From: Puniceicoccales bacterium
GTDB lineage: Bacteria > Verrucomicrobiota > Verrucomicrobiia > Opitutales > JAIRLG01
Length of the DNA: 15,371 nt
NCBI GenBank assembly: GCA_031278595.1
Contig: JAITKE010000075.1
Span: forward strand, 1-15,371
Direction of reading: 5' to 3'
Below the pieces are notes generated by a model, which saw only the letters and a program-made list of their open reading frames with translations, searched no databases and had not been told where the DNA came from. Both the position numbers and the translations under genes were made by a program. This document shows positions 13,847 through 15,371 of this stretch, piece after piece (position 1 is the stretch's first letter; every line of letters begins with the position of its first letter).

Positions 13847-14737
13847 ATGTACCAATTCTGGGTGGAGCTGGGGACGGCCGATACGGCGCCGGTGGAGGAG
13901 TCCCTGGGCCAATGGGAGAACACGGACTGGAGCCTGGAGCAGCGGCCGGGGGAAGCCGCCCGTCTCTGCGCCTACTTTCCGGACGAGGACTCCCTGGAAC
14001 CTACCTGGGAATTGCTCTGTCGGCAGATTCCCCGCCTGAAGGTCTATCAGCCCTTAAGGGAAGTTCTGCGGGAAACGGATTGGAAAAATCACTACAAGGA
14101 ATTCATCAAGCCCTTCCGTATCGGTCCCCTGCATATCGTGCCGGAATGGATGAGAAAGGACTACCGAATTCCGGCCGGCCAACAGGGCATTTATCTGGAC
14201 GCCGGCCTGGCCTTCGGAACCGGAGCGCACGAGACGACCCAGCTCTGCCTGGCACGGCTGGTCGAGGCCATCACCTTCCGTCCCCAGTACCTCGATACCC
14301 AGAGCTACATCGACGCCGGCTGCGGCTCGGGCATTCTTTCCATCGCCGCCCACAAGCTGGGCTTTCGGAAAATTTTCGGCTTCGACCACGACCCCCAGGC
14401 CATCACCGTCAGCCGCGAGAACGCGAAGGTCAATGCCATTCCAGATTCCGCCATCGACTTTCAGGAGGCCGACCTTGCCTATGGCCTACTCGGTCGCCAA
14501 GCCGACCTCCTGTCCGCCAATATCCTGGCGCCGGTGCTGAAGCTGCACGCCGGGCTCCTGCTGCACGCGGTGCTGCCCGAGGGCACGCTGTCCCTGAGCG
14601 GCATTTTAAAGGAGGAAGGGCCCGAGATCCAGTCCGTCTTCGACCCGCTGGCCCGGAAATACTGGCAGGACTTCCACTGCTCTCTAAGAACCTCCGGTGA
14701 TTGGGCCGAGATCGCCTACATCCGTAAGCGGCCCTAG
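13847..14737 (+). CDS. prmA: Ribosomal protein L11 methyltransferase
   Basis: A 296-residue SAM-dependent methyltransferase that methylates ribosomal protein L11. Family signatures: LAFGTGAHETTQLCL, the SAM-binding motif YIDAGCGSGILSIAA, FGFDHDPQAI, the catalytic-region DLLSANILAPVL (NIL rather than the common NPPY-type motif, as in PrmA), and LSLSGIL. The N-terminal 100 residues form the L11-recognition domain, with TDWKNHYKEFIKPFRIG just before the catalytic domain. The length is typical. It lies between two multi-hairpin elements (C4 and C5) and upstream of an MsbA-like exporter. Confidence 0.95.
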   Translation: MYQFWVELGTADTAPVEESLGQWENTDWSLEQRPGEAARLCAYFPDEDSLEPTWELLCRQIPRLKVYQPLREVLRETDWKNHYKEFIKPFRIGPLHIVPEWMRKDYRIPAGQQGIYLDAGLAFGTGAHETTQLCLARLVEAITFRPQYLDTQSYIDAGCGSGILSIAAHKLGFRKIFGFDHDPQAITVSRENAKVNAIPDSAIDFQEADLAYGLLGRQADLLSANILAPVLKLHAGLLLHAVLPEGTLSLSGILKEEGPEIQSVFDPLARKYWQDFHCSLRTSGDWAEIAYIRKRP

Positions 14738-15070
14738 AGGATGTCATCAAAATCAATAAGGGCGTTTGCTGGAGGGTCTTGTTTTTGGGGCTGGCTTTTC
14801 GATTCCTCCGGAATCGGGCCCGCTGCGCGGGCTGCCTGGAGGAAGAGGACGAAGTCCTCTTCCTCCAGGCAAAAGCCAGCCCCCAAACATGCCAAGCCCC
14901 AAGATTCACGAACTGCGAAAATACTCAAGGCGATGGAAATTGCGGCTACGAGGCTGTGCTGCGCGGTAGCCCCCTGAAAGCTGCGCAAAGGCCCCTTGAA
15001 GGCCCCACGCAACGACCCCGTGCCCTAATTCCCTTTACCGCGTCGAAATTGCCGCTTAGCTGAGGGCCCG
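14738..15070. other. Intergenic region prmA-msbA, repeat-rich
   Basis: No convincing gene. Element C5 occupies 14784-14887. After it a stem GGCTAC/GTAGCC (14942-14969) and a small GGCCCC repeat (about 14987-15003) are visible. One frame of the stretch 14922-14969 reads QGDGNCGYEAVLRG, discussed as a finding. GAGGG at 15062-15066 serves the next gene. Confidence 0.6.
14784..14887. repeat. Multi-hairpin element C5
   Basis: The outer stem is GGGGCTGGCTTTT (14787-14799) with 14871-14883, 13 bp perfect, extended by TTT/AAA past one bulged C. Inside, with no unpaired junction base: CGATTCC/GGAATCG with TCC loop (14800-14816), GGCCCGC/GCGGGCT with TGC loop (14817-14833, last pair G-U), and a 17-bp perfect hairpin with GAA loop (14834-14870). 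Outer arm and GC hairpin share sequence with C3 (GGCTGGCTTT and GGCCCGCTGCGCGGGC). Confidence 0.92.
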
Positions 15071-15371
15071 ATGAAAGCGCGAACGGCGGCGAACCCCTCC
15101 CTCTGGCGGCGCTCCCGTTCCCTATTCTCCTACTTCCGCCACCTGAAAGAGGTGAGGGGCCAGCTCTTCTTCGCCATCGCCTGCGGCATTCTCTGCGGCC
15201 TTTCCAGCGGTTTCGGCGTGCCCTTCATCCTGAAAATGGCCGCCAAGTACATCTTCTCGACCTCGAACCTGTCCCCTGTCTGCGCCCTTCTCTTCTGCGC
15301 CTGCCCGTTCCTGATGATGGGCCTGCGGGGGATTTCCGGCTTCTGCAGCGCCTACTACACCGGCTTCTGCG
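15071..15371 (+). CDS. msbA: ABC exporter, MsbA-like (5' part only)
   Basis: ATG 15071, with GAGGG just upstream, opens a frame of 100 codons that runs off the window. The start MKARTAANPSLWRRSRSLF, then YFRHLKEVRGQLFFAIACG and SSGFGVPFILKMA, looks like the first transmembrane helix of a type IV (MsbA-fold) exporter. The later segment PFLMMGLRGISGFCSAYYTG matches the second-helix RGI-F-S-Y region seen in lipid A flippases. MsbA moves lipid A-core across the inner membrane; with the LptE-like gene nearby this fits an envelope cluster. The nucleotide-binding domain lies outside the window, so the substrate is uncertain. Confidence 0.7.
   Translation, partial: MKARTAANPSLWRRSRSLFSYFRHLKEVRGQLFFAIACGILCGLSSGFGVPFILKMAAKYIFSTSNLSPVCALLFCACPFLMMGLRGISGFCSAYYTGFC

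Overview
The window looks like chromosomal DNA of a Gram-negative bacterium with an outer membrane: it carries a BamD-like TPR protein, an LptE-like lipoprotein and an MsbA-type exporter. The type III topoisomerase with C-terminal Toprim_Crpt-like repeats and the order rpmF-plsX-fabH-TPR-lptE-prmA-msbA make me favour a Verrucomicrobiota/Opitutae-type organism, possibly host-associated because of the secreted ankyrin protein. That placement is inference from gene content, not from a search. Housekeeping genes look GC-rich; the duplicated secreted genes look less so.

Layout. 1-1239 (minus): inner-membrane GspF/PilC protein, 3' end cut by the window edge. 1240-1661: divergent intergenic stretch with a long pyrimidine tract. 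1662-3686: secreted ankyrin-repeat protein. 3830-6358: DNA topoisomerase III. 6359-8704: accessory island with two diverged copies of a small secreted protein of unknown function (6986-7588 and 8123-8704). Each copy is preceded by an almost identical 200-bp leader holding a short upstream ORF and by a large multi-hairpin element. 8857-11459: rpmF, plsX, fabH (ribosome and fatty-acid initiation). 11567-13485: TPR protein and LptE-like lipoprotein (envelope assembly). 13847-14737: prmA. 15071-end: start of an MsbA-like ABC exporter.

The most unusual content is between genes. Five intergenic regions (6498-6612, 7762-7870, 10213-10308, 13629-13740, 14784-14887) each hold the same architecture: an outer stem of 12-18 bp closing three hairpins that abut one another, in the best copies with no unpaired base at the four-way junction. 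Stem sequences differ greatly between copies while pairing is kept, so what is conserved is the shape. Several copies carry a tail of degenerate short repeats built on an ACCRCAGGA-like core. I know of no described family matching this and treat it as the best candidate for something new.

The second notable item is the duplicated secreted-gene unit. The leader is about 98% identical between copies, the signal peptide about 88%, and the mature proteins are only distantly similar. Degenerate tandem repeats also fill the fabH/TPR gap and run back into the end of fabH.
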